From assembly GCA_958425285.1 (NCBI GenBank), contig CATZVV010000104.1, positions 1 to 6,648 on the forward strand: 6,648 nucleotides of DNA, written 5' to 3'. This stretch comes from an uncultured Lachnoclostridium sp. (GTDB lineage: Bacteria > Bacillota > Clostridia > Lachnospirales > Lachnospiraceae). Below, in pieces: positions 4,982 to 6,648 of this stretch. The stretch's first letter is position 1, and each line of letters opens with the position of its first letter. The notes under the pieces are model-generated. The model was not told the origin of the DNA and searched no databases. It saw only the letters and a list, made by a program, of their open reading frames with translations. Position numbers and translations under genes: made by a program.

Positions 4982-5007
4982 ATCCGCAAGCTGTGACACT
5001 TGCAGAT
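4982..5007. repeat. Imperfect inverted repeat upstream of the recombinase gene
   Basis: On the plus strand, arms ATCCGCAAG (4982-4990) and CTTGCAGAT (4999-5007) match at eight of nine positions around the eight-base centre CTGTGACA. This geometry resembles a tyrosine-recombinase core site, but it also fits a hairpin in the RNA between the holin and recombinase genes. No U-run follows on the minus strand, which disfavours a standard terminator. The repeat is seen; the role is inference. Confidence 0.35.
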
Positions 5008-5021
5008 CCTTTAAAAAATTA

Positions 5022-5387
5022 TTATTCATTCATATTATTATCTTCAATCGTTTCGGAGTTTTCTACTGGCTCATCTGTAGGACGCTCCGGATTCTTATGA
5101 TTTGCGATAAAAGTCATCACTTCATCTTTTGAAATTCTGCCGTCACGCAGCATATACAAGATTTCATCTGCAATCTGCGCAAATTCTGTGATAGACTGAT
5201 TTTTATATACCGCAAATCCGATGAATACCAGATCCATAATCACTGTTACTATGGCAGTAATCTGATCTTCCTGAAATTCAATTACGGGCTTTCCCATTGC
5301 TGTAAGAACCGAATTAACGATTACAAGTAGTACCATAACGATTGATACCCAGGTGTGCGGTTTTACGTTCTTTAAATTAATTTTCAT
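5022..5387 (-). CDS. Two-helix holin-like protein
   Basis: Holins form pores in the cytoplasmic membrane that let endolysin reach the wall at the end of infection. The 121-residue protein starts MKINLKNVKPHTW. It has hydrophobic segments at about 13-31 (VSIVMVLLVIVNSVLTAMG) and 43-60 (ITAIVTVIMDLVFIGFAV), followed by YKNQSIT and a charged tail from residue 64. The layout, with a 'GKP' turn and a 'KN.S.T' step after the second helix, recalls the SPP1-type and phi-LC3-type holins of Gram-positive phages. The acidic tail (about 100-121) is longer than usual. AGGGAG lies about eight bases before ATG 5387. No endolysin gene is in the window, although the two are often neighbours, so the holin call rests on the sequence alone. 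Confidence 0.72.
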   Translation of the reverse strand: MKINLKNVKPHTWVSIVMVLLVIVNSVLTAMGKPVIEFQEDQITAIVTVIMDLVFIGFAVYKNQSITEFAQIADEILYMLRDGRISKDEVMTFIANHKNPERPTDEPVENSETIEDNNMNE

Positions 5388-5480
5388 ATAATCACTCCCT
5401 ATCTAAGAAAAGAGAAAGAGAAGACAATACCGGGAGAACCTCGCTACTGCCTTCTCCAAGAAGAAAAGAATTGCTATGAG
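5388..5480 (-). other. Intergenic spacer with a six-pair stem-loop upstream of the holin gene
   Basis: GGAGAA (5457-5452) and TTCTCC (5438-5433) can pair around a 13-base loop. This is followed by a pyrimidine-rich stretch (TCTTCTCTTTCTCTTTTC) and then the holin ribosome site. The loop is large and the tail is mixed C/T, so I do not call a terminator. It could attenuate transcription or control holin expression. Confidence 0.3.
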
Positions 5481-5945
5481 TTATAAGAATTTCATGATTT
5501 CGTCCTCACTCCTACATGTCGTTCCAAAATATACACCACCAGTCAGCATAAGAACATAAGAACTTTGGTTATTGGGATCGGCAGAATCAATCTCTACAAT
5601 ATTAGACTGAGAAAAAAGAGTAATCCCTTTATTGATGACATCAAACCAATCAGATCTAATTTCGTCATCAATGTACACATAATCATGAAAATAAATAATT
5701 GACTCTTTCTTGGTGAGTTCAAATACAGAAAGAATCATCTTTGTATCAATATCGATTTGGTAGATACAATCTTTATCCCGATCAATTTGCACCATATCTA
5801 CATCTAAATTGTGTTCACCAAATAAAACGCCAAGAAATGAGTTTAGATTTACTGGATCAACAAGTAACGTTACAGAAGTTTCTTCTGCTTGATTTAAGAT
5901 ATGTTCAATGCATTCTTTGTAAGTATGAAAATTCATTGTGTTCAA
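5481..5945 (-). CDS. Protein of unknown function, probable TTG start
   Basis: I do not recognise this protein of about 154 residues. It is acidic, has no membrane segment or signal peptide, and looks like an alpha/beta domain. Features are an N-terminal helix (YKECIEHILNQAEE), a strand SVTLLVDP, the acidic stretch DIDTKMILSVFELTKKESIIYFHDYVYIDDEI, and the end SYVLMLTGGVYFGTTCRSEDEIMKFL. The longest frame begins at GTG 5957, but that codon overlaps the ribosome site and has none of its own. AAGGTGG (5960-5954), which starts within the HU stop codon, lies eight bases before TTG 5945. ATG 5936 is a less well spaced alternative. The gene is therefore probably coupled to HU translation. Its link to HU or to the holin downstream is unknown. 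Confidence 0.7.
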   Translation of the reverse strand: MNTMNFHTYKECIEHILNQAEETSVTLLVDPVNLNSFLGVLFGEHNLDVDMVQIDRDKDCIYQIDIDTKMILSVFELTKKESIIYFHDYVYIDDEIRSDWFDVINKGITLFSQSNIVEIDSADPNNQSSYVLMLTGGVYFGTTCRSEDEIMKFL

Positions 5946-5958
5946 AAAATACACCACC

Positions 5959-6240
5959 TTACTTATTTACAGCTTCTTTAAAAGCTTTACCAGGTTTAAA
6001 TTTCGGAACTTTAGCGGCTGTAATATGCATCGGCTCTCCCGTCTGAGGATTACGCCCAACACGTCCAGCCCTTTCAGCTACCTCAAAAGAACCAAATCCA
6101 ACAAACTGAATTTTGTCTCCTGCAATCATAGCGTCCTTAATTGTTTCCAGACAAGCATCAACCATTTTGGCTGCCTCTGCCTGTGTATATTCTCCATCTA
6201 ATTTTGTAGCAACTTTCTTTACAAATTCACCTTTATTCAT
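5959..6240 (-). CDS. hup: HU-family DNA-binding protein
   Basis: HU dimers bend and coat DNA without strong sequence preference, and help replication, recombination and genome compaction. The 93-residue protein from ATG 6240 has the full family pattern: N-terminal helices MNKGEFVKKVATKL and AEAAKMVDACLETIKDAM, the saddle GDKIQFVGFGSFEV, the DNA-clasping arm R57-x-x-R60-x-G-R63-N64-P65 with TGE, and the end PKFKPGKAFKEAVNK. P65 is the intercalating proline. The frame stays open to 6291, but the extra residues (MYLRYYIKIKSK...) cover the tail of the upstream gene, and AAGGAG lies seven bases before ATG 6240, so the shorter start is correct. The upstream gene stops 23 bases earlier and the next gene's ribosome site overlaps this stop. 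HU may assist the recombinase encoded downstream, which is inference. Confidence 0.96.
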   Translation of the reverse strand: MNKGEFVKKVATKLDGEYTQAEAAKMVDACLETIKDAMIAGDKIQFVGFGSFEVAERAGRVGRNPQTGEPMHITAAKVPKFKPGKAFKEAVNK

Positions 6241-6263
6241 CAATTTTCTCCTTGTTTTTGATT

Positions 6264-6648
6264 TTATTTTAATGTAATATCGTAAATACAATCCAAACCA
6301 TCATCGTTAATAACGGAAACCGTCTGCTCTGGATCATTGACCTTGCGGATAGATGTAGCATAAGAAAAAATTCCGTATGACGATGCCCAAGCAGAATAAT
6401 GGATGGTTGTTTGCCATACATCATTGAAATGTCTCTGGCAACTGTATTCGGATTGTCTTTATGTCCATGAGTAGCGACAACCAAATGACCACGGATATTG
6501 AACATGGCGATTTCCGGGTTCTTTGTGTTCTCATGGATATAAACATTCTTAATATTTTGCAGTCTTGCAGAAAGATAGAAGGGCAGCAGTAGATCCATAT
6601 TCTCTCCATCCAAAGAATCCTCTTTCTTTGGTGAAATACGAGACTGAT
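6264..6648 (-). pseudogene. Metallophosphoesterase, C-terminal part, with a frame change near the end (partial at the right edge)
   Basis: Calcineurin-type metallophosphoesterases hydrolyse phosphate esters with two metal ions. The frame is open from the right edge (QSRISPKKED, probably just after the GNH motif) and continues LLLPFYLSARLQNIKNVYI. It has the metal-binding HGH in VVATHGHKDNP and the GHRH motif in SIILLGHRHTEFF. After that it reads low-quality sequence (LMLHLSARSMIQS...) to a stop at 6269. In the -1 frame the same DNA gives SYATSIRKVNDPEQTVSV, then INDDGLDCIYDITLK and a stop at 6264, a convincing natural C-terminus. The switch falls at or near a run of six T (6370-6365). Relative to relatives I recall, about 20 residues between GHxH and 'DYAxSxR' are missing, so a small deletion with frameshift is the simplest reading. 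Programmed -1 slippage or assembly error are alternatives. The 5' end lies outside the window. Confidence 0.75.

Noticed and set aside
6241..6291. Longer HU start adding 17 residues
   Set aside because: The extra part overlaps the tail of the phosphoesterase gene and lacks a ribosome site, whereas ATG 6240 has a well-spaced AAGGAG and the usual HU N-terminus.

Overview
The window looks like part of a double-stranded DNA phage or prophage of a Gram-positive, Clostridia-like (Bacillota) host. The evidence is compact one-directional gene packing, strong AGGAGG-type ribosome binding sites, an AT-rich base composition, a two-helix holin, a phage fibre protein, a tyrosine recombinase, a phage tRNA cluster and an HU protein. 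The host assignment is inferred from composition and gene style only. Every gene I can support lies on the minus strand, so transcription runs from high to low coordinates. The plus-strand open frames all look like shadows.

In transcription order (right to left): the C-terminal part of a metallophosphoesterase, whose last third changes reading frame (6648-6264); HU (6240-5959); an unrecognised protein of about 154 residues with a probable TTG start (5945-5481); a two-helix holin-like protein (5387-5022); a complete tyrosine recombinase (4952-3999); an 80-residue unknown (3986-3744); and a head/tail fibre-like protein with three 28-residue repeats (3737-3048).

A roughly 1.3 kb RNA-rich block follows (about 3025-1650). 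It holds five tRNA genes (Glu-UUC, Asn-GUU, Tyr-GUA, Ser-UGA, Ser-GCU), a tRNA 3'-half remnant, an HNH endonuclease gene whose stop codon lies inside tRNA-Tyr, and two stretches of about 107 nt with no ORF that fold into multi-helix structures I cannot assign to a known family. This block is the most interesting part of the window.

Leftward come a membrane-anchored coiled-coil protein (1641-964) and a zinc-ribbon protein running off the left edge (936-1) that may be a small terminase subunit. If so, the large terminase should lie just beyond the left edge.

Functionally this is a mix of late phage functions (fibre, holin, perhaps packaging), DNA maintenance (HU, recombinase) and translation support (tRNAs). 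Short gaps and ribosome binding sites embedded in preceding genes suggest operon transcription with translational coupling. I saw no CRISPR array, rRNA or insertion sequence.
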